Assembly: GCA_016806645.1 (NCBI GenBank)
Contig: JACSYO010001270.1
Location: 28,501-92,500 of the forward strand
Length of the DNA: 64,000 nt
Origin: Ophiodon elongatus
Taxonomy: Eukaryota; Chordata; Actinopteri; Perciformes; Hexagrammidae
Reading direction: 5' to 3'
The notes under the pieces were generated by a model. That model was not told the origin of the DNA, did no database searches, and saw only the letters and a list, made by a program, of their open reading frames with translations. The translations under genes were made by a program, and so were the position numbers. Below, piece after piece: positions 22,601 through 37,200 of this stretch (the stretch's first letter is position 1; each line of letters opens with the position of its first letter).

Positions 22601-24865
22601 AATAACTAGGGTTAAATAACCAGGGTCCAGTAACCAGGGTTAAATAACCAGGGTCCAGTAACCAGGGTTAAATAACCAGGGTCCAGTAACCAGGGTTAAA
22701 TAACCAGGGTCCAGTAACCAGGGTCCAGTAACCAGCACCGATCCAGGACAGGAGAGCCGTCCTGAGTTCTGAACACGACTTATCATTAGTTTATTTAATC
22801 AACTGATCTGTAAAACTGAAACCAGGCTGAGACCTTAAACCAGTCTCTGATCTTAAACCAGTCTGGGACTTTAGACCAGTTGCACGCACCAGTAAGGTGC
22901 AGCAGCCTGGAGGCCTCTCTAGATCCTGAAAGCCTCTCTAGATCCCGGAGGCCTCTCTAGAGCCCGGAGGCCTCTCTAGATCCCGGAGGCCTCTCTAGAG
23001 CCCGGAGGCCTCTCTAGATCCTGAAAGCCTCTCTAGAGCCCGGAGGCCTCTCTAGATCCCGGGGGCCTCTCTAGAGCCCGGGGCCTCTCTAGAGCCCGGA
23101 GGCCTCTCTAGATCCCGGAGGCCTCTCTAGATCCCGAAAGCCTCTCTGTCCGGGAGGCCTCTCTAGAGCCCGGAGGCCTCTCTAGATCCCGGAGATCCCG
23201 GAGGCCTCTCTAGATCCCGGAGGCCTCTCTAGAGCCCGGAGGCCTCTCTAGATCCTGAAAGCCTCTCTAGATCCCGGAGGCCTCTCTAGAGCCCGGAGGC
23301 CTCTCTAGATCCTGAAAGCCTCTCTAGAGCCCGGAGGCCTCTCTAGATCCCGGAGATCCCAGAGGTCTCTCTAGAGCCCGGAGGCCTCTCTAGATCCCGG
23401 AGATCCCGGAGGCCTCTCTAGAGCCCGGAGGCCTCTCTAGAGCCCGGGGGCCTCTCTAGAGCCCGGAGGCCTCTCTAGATCTCGAAGAACTCTCTAAATC
23501 CTGAAGAACTCTCTAGATCCCGGAGGCCTCTCTAGATCCTGAAAGCCTCTCTAGAGCCCGGAGGCCTCTCTAGATCCTGGATGTGTTGAGACTCACTGCT
23601 GTCGTAGATCGGTTCGGAGACGACGGGCTCGAGTCGTCTGGAGAATCCTCCGTCACTGTTGGGGAGGAAGGCGGTGAACATGAGCCGCACCACGCTGAGG
23701 TCCATCTCTTTGGCCTGGAGAGACGCGGCGTTGCAGATCACACTGCGCTGGTGCTCTGGGGGGGAGACGGAAAATAAAGAAGACAGATGGTTCGTCTGAT
23801 AAAAACTATTTTAGAAAAGTGAGGACATTTTGAAAAAATTATTTTCGGAAATTGAGAAATTATTTTCCTAAAATGATTTTTTTCAAAATGTTCTTAAAAA
23901 AAAAAAAAGAAAATTCCCACCAAAATGTCCTCAATTTCCTAAAATGTTTTTTTTTTATTCCTCACTTTCTTAAAATGTAAAAAAATAAATCCTCACTTTC
24001 CTAAAATGTAAAAAAAAAATTAAAACAAAATCCCACCAAAATGTCTTCATTTTCTAAAGCTTTTTTTTATTCAACACTTTCTGAAAATTTTCTTAAAAAA
24101 AATTAAAAATTCCCACCGAATTCTTTTTTAAATGTTCCCAGTTTTTCCAAATGTCCTCACTTTTCTAAAATATTCTCAAAAGAATTCAAATAAAAAATTC
24201 CTACCAAAACGTCTTAATTTGCCAAAATGTCCTCAATTTTCTAAAATATATTTTTTTTAATTCCTCACTTTCTTAAAATGTTCAATTTTCTTTTTATTCC
24301 TCACTTTCCTAAAATGTTCTAAAAAATAAAATAAAAAATCCCACCAAAATGTCTTCATTTTCTAAAATGTTCTTTTTTTAATCCTAACCTTCTTAAAATG
24401 TCCCAAGTTTTCCAAAACTTTCTATTTTTTTTTTTATTCCTCACTTTCTTAAAATGTAAAAAAAAAAAAAAAAGAAATTCCTCACTTTCGTAAAATTTTC
24501 TAAAATGTTCTTACTTCCCTAAAATATCCTTTAAAAAAAATACAAAAATTTCCACCGAAATGTAATTTTTTCTAAATGTCCTCACTTTCCTAAATAATGT
24601 CCCCTCCTTCAAATATGTCCTCTCAAGGTCACGAGTTCACGAGTACACACACACACACACACACACCGGTGAGCTCTCGGGGGACTCGGACTTCCCCCTG
24701 CATGGCGTCGATTTCGGGGTGGATGCAGACGCCACAGTTGTATCCGAGCCGGAAGGCCTCCACCATCCGCTCATCCAGAGTCTTGGCCACGTTCTTCTTC
24801 GTCACATGGAGGATGCCCAGGTTGGGAAAACTACAACAAAACACACCTGTGAGTCTCACACACCT

Positions 24866-24919
<54 letters not shown>

Positions 24920-26685
24920 TCCTGCAGACCTGATGTTGGAGTCTTTGGGCTGCAGGTCAGTGATGCAGATCCCTTTGTCGCACTGCTTCCCCACCAGGCT
25001 GTGGGCGTGGAGCTGAGGGTGGGGGCTCAGCGCCGTCACCAGCTGGACCACCACCCGGGCCGGACCCTGGTAGTTACTGATCTGAAACACGCATCAGCAT
25101 TCAATACGTTAGAAAACACAGCGCTTCAAACGGAGTCTTCGGTGTTTTTTATTCCACACTTTTTTTTTTATTGTCAAAACCTGGCGCCTACATTACCCAC
25201 AATGCAACTCAGTTACCGGCTAACGCTGTTGCAGCCTCTCGCCTGCTGCAGAGACGAGTGAGGTCTGGGAGAAGGACTTCTTTCTAACTCCATCCTCCAG
25301 ATGTGTTGTGTATTAATTAATGCAGATTAATGAGTTTCCCTATGGCTCATTGAATATTATTAACTGATGTGGATCGTCTTCTTGCTCGAGTCAATTAATA
25401 CATCAATCAACAGAAAATTAAACAACGACGATGTTATTCAAACCTTGTTTACACAAAATAAATTGTGAATTCTGTAGTTTCTCCATTAGAGCTCTCTCAG
25501 AGAAACAGACTTCAGCCAGAAATTAATTAATTTAACTCCCAATTTTGAATCTATTTCCTAATTAATTTGGTGGGTTGATAAAATCTGTGATTTCTGTAAT
25601 AAAACATGGATGCCTGAATTTTTATTTAAATTTTTTCCTGTTTGCATTTCTTTTTATTAGTATTATTATTCCCTTTGTATGCGTTTATTTTTATTTATTT
25701 AATCTTTATTATTGTCTGACAAACCTAACTTATGTATCTATGTATAATGTTAAAATATCTAAATGAATAAAAATTGAAGTGACAAAAAAATAACTGGATA
25801 TTCTTAAAAAACAGACTTTTAAAATAATCTGCCTCTTTAACACTCAAGTCTTTATTTTACTGATAAATCACCATCCTTACATTAAAGACCACCAACCTCA
25901 GCTTCCATTCAAAGACGTGTTAAGATTTATGAATATAGATTAAAATCTGATTACAGATTACTTTAAAAACAAAATCAGATCACAACTGGAGGTCACTGCA
26001 TTTATAATTCCAGTGGAACTGAAAACCAAACGATGTTTTTATCCATCTGGATTCTTCTTCTTGTTGGCAGTTCATTATATTTCCTGTTATTGTCCCCGAA
26101 GCGTCTCCCAACATTAATGATTTACATGTTATCTCATACTGTGGTACCGAACTGTTTTACATAAAGGAAATCAGATTTAAAAAAAAACACACTGTGTTCC
26201 TGTTTCTAGAGTGTGTGTGTGTGTGTCTTTCTTTGCAGTAACGTTGCAAACTGACTGAAATAAACACGAGCACCACTTCCTCTTCCCGGTTCCTGTCGGC
26301 CAATCGAATCGCTCCGTCACACAAACCCAGTTCCTAGAAACACGGAGAGTCGCTGCCGGTTTTTAAAATGGTTTCCTGGTTTTAACATGTTCACCGACAG
26401 AGACTAAAAAACCTTCTGGCGAAACACGAGCTCTTGTATTTATTTCCGCTCTGTGCGTAGGTCCTCGTGTGTGATCTATGTTTTGTTGTCACTCATTTTA
26501 AATCCATAAAAAGCTAAATGTCCAAAAACTTGAGCATTAAAAATTCACCTGAAAGTATTTCAATAAAGAAAATACGCTGCAACGATCTCTACACACCTGT
26601 CAGTGTGGGAGTTTGTTTGTTTATTTGTTTGTATGAAAAAAAAATATATAAATAAATATATATAAATAAATATATATATAAAACA

Positions 26686-26728
<43 letters not shown>

Positions 26729-26841
26729 TAAAGAAAATATATATAAATATAAATAAGTATAAATATATATAAATAAAAATAAATATATATAAATAAAAAT
26801 AAATATATATATATATATAAATACATATAAAATAAAAATAT

Positions 26842-26875
<34 letters not shown>

Positions 26876-28589
26876 AATATATAAATATATATATAAATAT
26901 AAATATATATATAAATATATATATAAATATAAATATATAAATATATAAATATATATATAAATATATAAATAAATATATATATAAATAAATAAATAAATAT
27001 ATACATACATATAAATAAATATATACATACATATAAATAAATATATACATACATATAAATAAATACATATAAATACATTTTTTTTTTATTAGGAAAAAGG
27101 TAAAGAAAAAGATATTTCTCTCTTGGCTACAGTTCGTTTATGCCTCACATACAGGTGCTCTTTGGATTCTTCAGGTGAATTGATCTCGTGAAGAGCTCAT
27201 TGCATGGGTTGAGTACAAGGACTCTAAAAAAGTAAACATTGCAACCACACGAAGTGGACGTGGTCGTTATGACGTCACTCATTGGTTTGAGGATGTTTCG
27301 AAGCCTCGAGTTCGGAAATTTAGCCATCGCCATCTTGGATTATGGTCGTCGCTGTGTTGTTTTTTACAACCAGTGAACAGGAAGTGACCATATATGGACT
27401 GAGGAGGATGTAGAGACCTGTCAATCACCTTGTAGCCCCGCCCCTAAAGCATCCCCTGCTTTATGGTCTGTTTGACTCTAAATGGACCATAATTTACTAA
27501 ATGAACATCATGCTGTATTGAAGAAGACTTGAAACTAGAGATTGAGACATAAACTCATGTTTACAATGTTTACTGAGGGAATAAATCAAGAGAGAAGTAG
27601 AGTCATTTCTATAGACTTCTATACAACCAGAGGAGTCACCCCCTGGTGGTCAGGAGAGAGAATGCAGCTTTAACACATGAAGCTTTGACTTCTATACAAC
27701 CAGAGGAGTCTCCCCCTGGTGGTCAGGAGAGAGAATGCAGCTAAAAGGCACACTGGGATTTGTGTAAAATCAAAAAGCCTTTATTTTAGATGGCAAAATG
27801 TATTCAAAACGTCCAGCGAGTTGAGACCGGTCACAATATTCCTTTGATTAGTTTTTTTTTTTTTCAAGGAGACTTGCAATGCTTACTTCTTTGAGACCAT
27901 AAAATAGTTCTTCCCATGCAATGAGCCCGTCACAAGATGAATGTTAAACAGTTCCATCTTTCTGGTGAGAGAGTCATTGTCATTATTACGCAGAAATATG
28001 GTGGACGAAAGCAAGTGTTTGAGAAACTTTTTATTAAACCACGTAATAATTAACTGCTCACATTAGTTTGTAACGGCTAGTTGCTGCCTACATAGAGGGA
28101 TTAGTTAGAAAGGTTATTTATCATTTATCAGCATTAACGCTGACAACCAGTCGGGTAACGGTTTAATTTAGTTTGTCCAAGTGCACTTTGGGAAAAGTAG
28201 TAAATCAATAACTGAGTGAAAATTATCTTTAAGTAGAAAACAGCCACAAGAAATGAGTCCAGAAACATTAATGGAAAAATGTTGCTGAGCGGAAACATTT
28301 TTTTTCTCGTGTCAGCATTCCGGCCACAAAGAGTCGTGTGAACGAGAAGTAGACCGGCGATGACGCGTCGGTCACCCCAGAGGGTTAAAAAGTTGCGTCA
28401 GTGTTTCTGGAGCAGAGTGGGCGCTCGCTCAAGAATATTACACCTCTGATGTCTCGACTACCAGATGAAACCCAACGCCTTTCCTGTTGGTGACGCCACT
28501 TCCTTGTAATTACATGTGGGCATCGAGGGAGGAAATTCCCAACAGACATGAAACAGCAGAGGTGTGTGTCTCTCTCTCTGTCTGTGTGT

Positions 28590-28635
<46 letters not shown>

Positions 28636-31116
28636 CCGGGCAGGTCCAGACAAGCAGCGGCGTCTGAAACCCAAAAGCTGAACCTGCTTCTTTGACTTCC
28701 ACAGCTATTAAAACTAAAAAACACAAAGCTCTACATTATTCCAACATATTAGTATTTATTTATTAGCAAAACTTGTAGAAAGTTTGAATTTGGCATTTTG
28801 AACATAAGCTGACTTAAACTCACGTCTAATTAAACATTCAAATGCTTTGTGTGTGTTCTTTGTGTTTAAAGCAGACAAAGATCGTTAGTAATCTACTCTT
28901 TTAGAGTCAGATTCCAGTGTTTATGTACAAAAGTCACAATTTATTGAAGCTAGAATTACCAAATAAATAATCTGCTTCAACCCACATTTGATAATAAATA
29001 ATTAATATTAACACAGTTTACATTTAATAAACCCACAATAACACAAATGGTTCAGACATTCAAAGCCTCAAAAGAAGCTTTGAATGTTAATAAATAAATA
29101 ATATAAATAAAAAAAGCCATGCAAATTCATTTTTCATTATTATTTTTCATTAATAATTATTAAAAAAAAAAAAGAGTATTCCAGTATTTAATGCAGAGAG
29201 CATGTTACGGTAACTGGTGATGTTTGATAAATCTTTATCTCTAATTTTTATTGTCGTGTAATATCATTTTATTGCCCAACTTTACTAAACATGTCCTCTG
29301 AAAGTAAACAGCACTGGTTTCATGACTCATAAAAACAGTTTCATGTAAATATTTGAGACTTCAGTCATTTTGTTTCACTCAAAAGAAACTCAATTCAGAA
29401 TAATTTCCAAAAAACACTTCCTGTAAGTTCCCCCAAAAAAGATAACTAAAGAAATGTGTTGCTAATTTTAATTACCCAATTCTTTTATTGTGAAATTTGT
29501 AAAGATCCCAAAACGCAGAATTCAACATTTACGAAGAATAAAGTCAATCAAAAAGAAAAATAATCACATATCTGATAAACGTGTCCTCACAGAGACTTAG
29601 TGAGTCAGAGACCTCTTCATCATCATCATCATCTTCATCTTCATCTTCCTCACAGAACAACTGGAGGGGTTTTCCCACTCTGCAGCCTCGACATGCACAT
29701 TCATCCGACGCGACGCAAAAACTAAAAACACGACGAGACAAAAGACTTCCTGCTTCGCTCCGACGACTTAAATAAACAATAAATATCTAACGTTTGTTTA
29801 TTTATATTGTTTGATGACATGATTTCTTCACACGGCCAGATCAAAACATATGTTTATATAAAATGCAGATTTTTTTTGTATTTATTTAATTGAGTGACTA
29901 AATGTTTCTTCACCCAGGTGAGACGGCATACGTTCCATTTAAATTACTTTTCCAATTTATAAAAAAAAAAAATGCCCTTTGAGGATAATTTAAAAATTAC
30001 TAAATTATTTTGCACGTTTCTTTCCGGAAGAATCCCACAAATAACTGAATCCAGAATGAAAAATAAACAATCTCACACCTCTGGCAGATTGTTATTATAA
30101 AGATGTTACGAGTGACGGGAGATTTCTTAATTGTTTAAATAACTTTAAATGATCAATTAATCATTAAAAGTAATTTTTCTATTTTAAAAAAAATGGCATT
30201 TTCAGCCTCAAAGATGGAAATTTCCTGCTTTTAAATCAGATTAAACTCAATATTTAACAAAAAAAGACATTTAAAAGACATCACCTTTAATATCTGTCTC
30301 TATTTTCTGATATTTTCTGGATCAAACGAGATCGATTCATCAAGAAAACAACCTGCAGACTGATCGATAATGAAAACAATGGTAAGTTGCAGACACAGAA
30401 CATGTGTTGGGACGCGTCTAAAGCCTGGACTGGTATTTCTTCTTTAAAGCCTGAATGCAGACGGAGCGGCGGACAGGAATCTGGGGATTCCCGTCTCCTC
30501 TGGTTTGAGCTTCAGACTCCAAACATGAAATAAAACTCAGCAGGAGGTCGTCCGATGTGCACGAGAGGTTTACGGAAGATTCGGTTTAAATAAAACAATA
30601 AATCAATACGTTTATATACATAATTTATAAAAATTATCCTCAAATCTCCGTCTTCCTGGAGCTCGTATTTTAAAGTATAGATCAAATTTAAACCATCGTA
30701 ATTCTTTTAAAGTCTGAATCAACGTCAGGATTAGATCGAGCAAATAAGACAATTCGACCAAAAGTAAATAAATAAAACAATAAAACAATAAAAAGGTTAA
30801 TTTCCCAACTTTCAGCTGTTCGTCAGTTAATTATAAAAGGTCCAGAAAAACTCATCAAATAATATCTGTGTTGATCCCAGAGGGTGAATCCATCACAAAG
30901 ACATAAATAAATATAATAGTTAGAGGTAAATTAAACTAGAATAAGAAGAGAAGCAACAATAGAAACTATACGAGAGCAATTTAGGACGAGTCATGAGTGT
31001 GTTTCGTAAAACAAAGAGACACAAAAATATAAATATATAAAAATTAATATATATTTTGGTACGAACTTTAAAAGAAGACTCGAGGTTGTGTGTTCTCAGA
31101 TCTCAGCATAGTTGAA

Positions 31117-31211
<95 letters not shown>

Positions 31212-34200
31212 GCATTTAGTTTGTTGTGACAATAAGAGCGTCAGCTGACAGGAAACAGTCGACCACAGTCACTGTGTTCATTCTTCTCACTTCCTGGACA
31301 TTATCTTTGGCCTCATCGTTTCAAACCCTTTAAATCTTTATATCTTTAGACTTTATATTAGAAGTGGACAAAGTCATCGTGACGTCTCTCGCTGGTTTAT
31401 GGACGTTATGAAGCCTCGAGTTCGCCATCTTGGAATAAGACCATTTTGCAACCAGTGAACAGGAAGTGACCATATGTGGACTGAGGAGGACGTAGAGACC
31501 TGTCAATCACCCTGTAGCCCCGCCCCTAAAGCATCCCCTGCTTTATGGTCTGTTTGACTCTAAATGGACCATAATTTACTAAATGAACATCATGCTGTAT
31601 TGAAGAAGACTTGAAACTAGAGATTGAGACATAAACTCATGTTTACAATGTTTACTGAGGGAATAAATCAAGAGAGAAGTAGAGTCATTTTCTATAGACT
31701 TCTATACAACCAGAGGAGTCGCCCCCCAAAAAACACAACAAACACCAACAACCAAACCCCCTGGTGGTCAGGAGAGAGAATGCAGCTTTAAAACATGAAG
31801 CTTTGACTTCTATACAACCAGAGGAGTCGCCCCCTGGTGGTCAGGAGAGAGAATGCTGCAGCTTCAACATATGAAGCTTTGACTTCTATACAACCAGAGG
31901 AGTCGCCCCCTGGTGGTCAGGAGAGAGAATGCAGCTTCAACATAATGAAGCTTTGACTTCCATACAACCAGAGGAGTCGCCCCCTGGTGGTCAGGAGAGA
32001 GAATGCAGCTTCAACACATGAAGCTTTGGCTTCCATACCACCAGAGGAGTCGCCCCCTGCTGGGTGTGAACAGTGAGGAGGGGGTTACCTTGACGGCGGG
32101 GTAGGTCTTGCTGTTCTTCTCGCTGGAGGCTCCCGGCAGACCTCCGTGAGACGGACCTTCACAGCCGTACCTGAACCTGAAGCCGCGCTGGGACAAAAAC
32201 AAACACTTTCCTTAAACAGACGATCTTCTGTCGCTGAATCTGCAACGTGTAAATAAATGCTCGTTTCATGTTGTTTCACATCCTGTCAGTACTTTCTCTC
32301 TCTGCACAGCGTTTGTTTTTATTTTCCTCCACAGAGTTTGTTTTTTTCAGTTTAGGAAGAGTACAATTTTTTTTCTAAGAATACATATTTTTTTTCTAAG
32401 AATAAAAAAAAAAATTCTAAGAATAAAAAAAACCTTATGCGTCATATAAATAAAAGGATATTATCTTTAAAACTGGGAACGTATTGCTCATGAAGTAATT
32501 TCAGTTAATTATGAAAACATGGAAATCATTTATCTTTGGTATATAAAAAATAAAAAAATAAAAAAATAAAATAAAATAATAAATAAAATCGACCGCTCAG
32601 CTTTAATTCCTCTCAGGTGAGTCTCACCTGCTTCGGCTGCTCCACGATCTGGAGGAACGGTCCGTCCACTGAAACCACACAGGAGATAAATCAGTGACAA
32701 CTTCCACACCAACACTGACATAAAGACCCGTATAGAAATGTTTCATCTATTAATGTTTAAAAATGGTCAACTGATCCTTTTGACACCTGTATTTATTTTA
32801 TAAATAACTATCACCTTCAAATGTTGAAAATGGAAAAGTAAACTTTTGATTAAGAATGGGTTGTAGACATTTACATTATTTGATTCACTCACTTTATTGT
32901 ATTTAAGTTGTAAAATGTTATTTATTTCATTAAGCTAGTATTTATTTCACAGTTTTCTAATATTACTGTTGTCGTCGCTTTTAAAATCTCACTTTTTCAT
33001 AATTTTGGATTAAAATTGACGGCTTGTTTATTTATTTATTTTTTACATTTTCTGGTCAAAAGTTGCCATTATTTGTTATTTTTGTTCGTCATTATTTTCC
33101 GTGAAGAACTTAAATGCACTAACCTGTGCGAAGACGCTTAAAAAAAATAAAGTTTGTTCCAGGAAGTTTAAATTGTGTGATTTCCTGGTTTAAAAAAAAG
33201 AAAATCATAATTTTCTCCCTTTATATTGAATCGTTGTCACAGTGTAAATGGAAAATGGGGCCCGAGGTTGACAAGTTACCTTAAAGGTAAAATGGAATCT
33301 TTGTACGCGGTGGTATTAGTCCTTAAGCTGATGAATCACATGAGTCTCTCACATGTAAATGTAAAGAAAGTTCCCCCTCCGGTTCTATCTTTACCTCAGA
33401 GTGAAACACTCAGAACGGGGAAGTGAGAGACGACCGGCAGCGCCACGAAACTCACCTTTCACTTTATTTCCACTTTATTTCACTTTACCTTCGTCACATT
33501 TGTTTTGATTAAGTTTTTCCTCCGCAGCTGGTACCGTCCTAAAACACTATTCATTCATCCGACAGCTTCAGAGACTTTACACGCGAGGAGTTTTACACAG
33601 TAAACACAGGACGGGTTCATAAAGTATGATGTTGTTCAGAAAGGAACTTTATGAAGAAAAGATGGAGCCATTAATCAATTAGTCACTTGAGGGGAAATGA
33701 ATGTGAAACTGCTGTGATGGTTGAAGCCATTTTTTTTAAGTGATTGCTCCAGATGTAATAACGTTAATGTATTCGAAATAATGTTTATTAATAACGTTAA
33801 TGTATTCGTAACGTTTATTAATAACGTTAATGTATTCGTAGTGCCATTTATTAATAACGTTAATGTATTCGTAATAACGTTAATGTATTCGTAACATTCG
33901 TAATAACGTTTATTAATAACGTTAATGTATTCGTAGTGCCATTTATTAATAACGTTAATGTATTCGTAATAACGTTAATGTATTCGTAACATTCGTAATA
34001 ACGTTTATTAATAACGTTAATGTATTCGTAGTGCCATTTATTAATAACGTTAATGTATTCGTAATAACGTTAATGTATTCGTAATAAAGTTTATTCGTAA
34101 TAACGTTAATGTATTCGTAATAACGTTAATTTATTCGTAATAACATTAATGTATTCGTAATAACATTAATGTATTCGTAATAACTTAATGTATTAATAAA

Positions 34201-37200
34201 GTTTATTCGTAATAAGTTAATGTATTCGTAATAAGGTTTATTCGTAATAACGTTAATGTAATCGTAATAACGTTAATGTATTCGTAATAACATTAATGTA
34301 TTCGTAATAACGTTAATGTATAATAACGTTAATGTATTCGTAATAACGTTAATGTATAACAACATTAATGTATAATAACGTTAATGTATTCGTAATAACG
34401 TTACTGTATAATAACGTTAATGTAGTAACGTTGATGTATTCGTAATAACGTTAATGTATAATAACGTTAATGTATTAATAGTGTTTATTGTAATAACGTT
34501 AATGTATTCGTAATAACATTAATGTATTCGTAATAAAAATGTATTCGTAATAACGTTAATGTATTCGTAATAAAGTTTATTCGTAATAACGTTAATGTAT
34601 TCGTAATAAGGTTTATTCGTAATAACGTTAATGTAATCGTAATAACGTTAATGTATTCGTAATAACATTAATGTATTCGTAATAACGTTAATGTATAATA
34701 ACGTTAATGTATTCGTAATAACGTTAATGTATAACAACATTAATGTATAATAACGTTAATGTATTCGTAATAACGTTACTGTATAATAACGTTAATGTAA
34801 TCGTAACGTTGATGTATTCGTAATAACGTTAATGTATTCGTATTAACGTTACTGTATAATAACGTTAATGTATTCGTAATAACGTTGATGTATTCGTAAT
34901 AATGTTAATGTATTCGTAACAACGTTGATGTATTCGTAATAACGTTAATGTATAATAACGTTAATGTACTCGTAATACCATTAATTTATTCGTAATAACG
35001 TTAATGTATAACAACGTTAATGTATAATAACGTTAATGTACTCGTAATAACATTAATTTATTCGTAATAACGTTAATGTATAACATTAATGTATTTGTAA
35101 TAACGTTGATGTATTCGTAATAACGTTAATGTATAATAACATTAATGTATTCGTAATAACGTTGATGTATTCGTAATAACGTTAATGTATTCGTAATAAC
35201 TTTAATGTATTCGTAATAACGTTAATGTATTCGTAACAATGTTAATGTATTCGTAATAACGTTGTGTTATTAATGTTAACATTAATGTGTTAGATATTAT
35301 GTAAAAATGTTAATGTGTTATTAATATTGTTAATAATGTTAATGTGTTATTAATATTGTTAATAATGATAATGTGTTATTAATATTGTTAATGTAAAAAT
35401 TTAAATGTATAGTTATGCTAATAATGTTAATAGTAGTAATATATTATTACATATATTAATAATTTGAATGCATTCGTTATAATGTATTGTAATGCAATTA
35501 GAAATAACATTCCAATTGTATTAGTACTAATGTTACTGTATTAGTGATAATGTTACTGTATTAGTGATGTTACTGTATTAGTGATAATGCTACTGTATTA
35601 GTGATAATGTTAATTATTAGTACTAATGTTACTGTATTAATACTAATGTTACTGTATTAGTGATAATGCTACTGTATTAGTGATAATGTTACTGTAGTGG
35701 TACTAATGTTACTGTATTAGTGATAATGTCAATGCATGAGTGATAATGTTAACTATTAGTACTAATGTTCATGTCTGTACGAGTTATGACTCAGCAGAAA
35801 ATCAGCAGCCAAACTCGAGTAACTGACTTCCTGTTGTTTTTAGTAACACCTGCGTGCACCTGTCTCCCTTTCACCTCCCAGTGACTGATAAACATTTATA
35901 GATCACCAACACTTAATAATAAACTATCAGCTTAAAAAAAAAAGAATCCGTCACAGTTCAACTACCCGGTTAATGAGTAATCAAGTCACAGAGCTTGTTT
36001 GTGTTCAGTCCAACAATTAGGAATGTGCGCCTGTGTAACAGGTGTTTAGGATTAAAATACCTGCGGCGGGAGCGGCGAACCAAACCACATGAAGTATTTA
36101 ATGTGGAGCAACAGGTTTAAATAATAATACACAGGAGCTGTTGATTTCCATTATAAGAGGAAACCAGCTGCTCTCTGAAACCGCCATGTAAATAAAGTAC
36201 AATGGACATCGGACCAACAGGTAAACAAGACACGTCGCGCCTCGTTGACAGCAGGTGTGAAGGGGAGACGCTCACCTGTCTGCAGGGACGTGTTCTGTGA
36301 CATCACGGGGAAATGTGTGAACTCCCACAGCGGATCCATCCCAATGTTGTCGAAGATCTGAAAGAAGAAGTCGGACGTGAAGACTTAATGTAGAGACGTA
36401 TAATTTATAAGTACGTGAACTGTGATCCATTCAGGGCTGCTGCTAACGATCGTTTTCATTTTTTATTATTTTAGCAATTAATCGATTTAGTTGTTTAGTC
36501 CATTAAATGGTTTAAAATGAAAAAAAAGCCCAAGACGACGTCCTAAAAAAATTAATTAAATTAATTAAATAAATTAAAATAAAATAAATTAAAATAAAAT
36601 AAATTAAATTAAATAAATATTTACATTTAAGAAGCTGGAATAAGAAATATTTGACTTTTTTTTCTTCAACATTTACTCAAACTGAATAATTGATCAAAAT
36701 AGTTGGCTATTAATTTAAGAGTAGACAACGAATAAATTAATCTTTGCAGCTCTTATTCATTTCATCATTAAGTTCCCATTTTATAAAAATAAAAAAAAAA
36801 CGTCAGGTTTTTTTTGTTAAAATCAACTGTCAAACTTAAACATTCAGTTTGAAATCAGCTCATTTCAAAGATCTCAGGCTGAACCAAATCATATTATTTT
36901 GACATTCAAAGCTTCTTTTTAGGTTTTCAAACATGTGTCATCATATTTTATGACGTCATCACTCACGTAAACTGGAGCGACTTCGGTATGTACTGTAACA
37001 GTGCTAGAGCCTTAACATATTTGGTGTTATTGTGGTTTTATAAATGTTCATGGTGCTGTTAGATGGCTGACACAGGTGTGTGCTGAAAGCCGGGAAAAGT
37101 TGCTTTTGAAAGGCTAAACGCCAACAAATATGAAATAAAGCAGAATATTTTGCCAGATTAAAAACATGTTGTGAATCTTGAATCTTTTTTTCCCATAAAT

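Noticed and set aside
22458..22735. Possible interstitial telomere repeat (AGGGTTA)
   Set aside because: The hexamer never occurs in tandem; the unit is a 28-bp minisatellite.
22912..23580. Possible donor-derived array next to nfkb1 exon 7
   Set aside because: The AGGCCTCTCTAGAGCCCGG unit does not align with the exon end or its donor.
29544..29775. Acidic or Ser-rich open frames
   Set aside because: CATCAT/CATCTT microsatellite shadow with no splice context in nfkb1.
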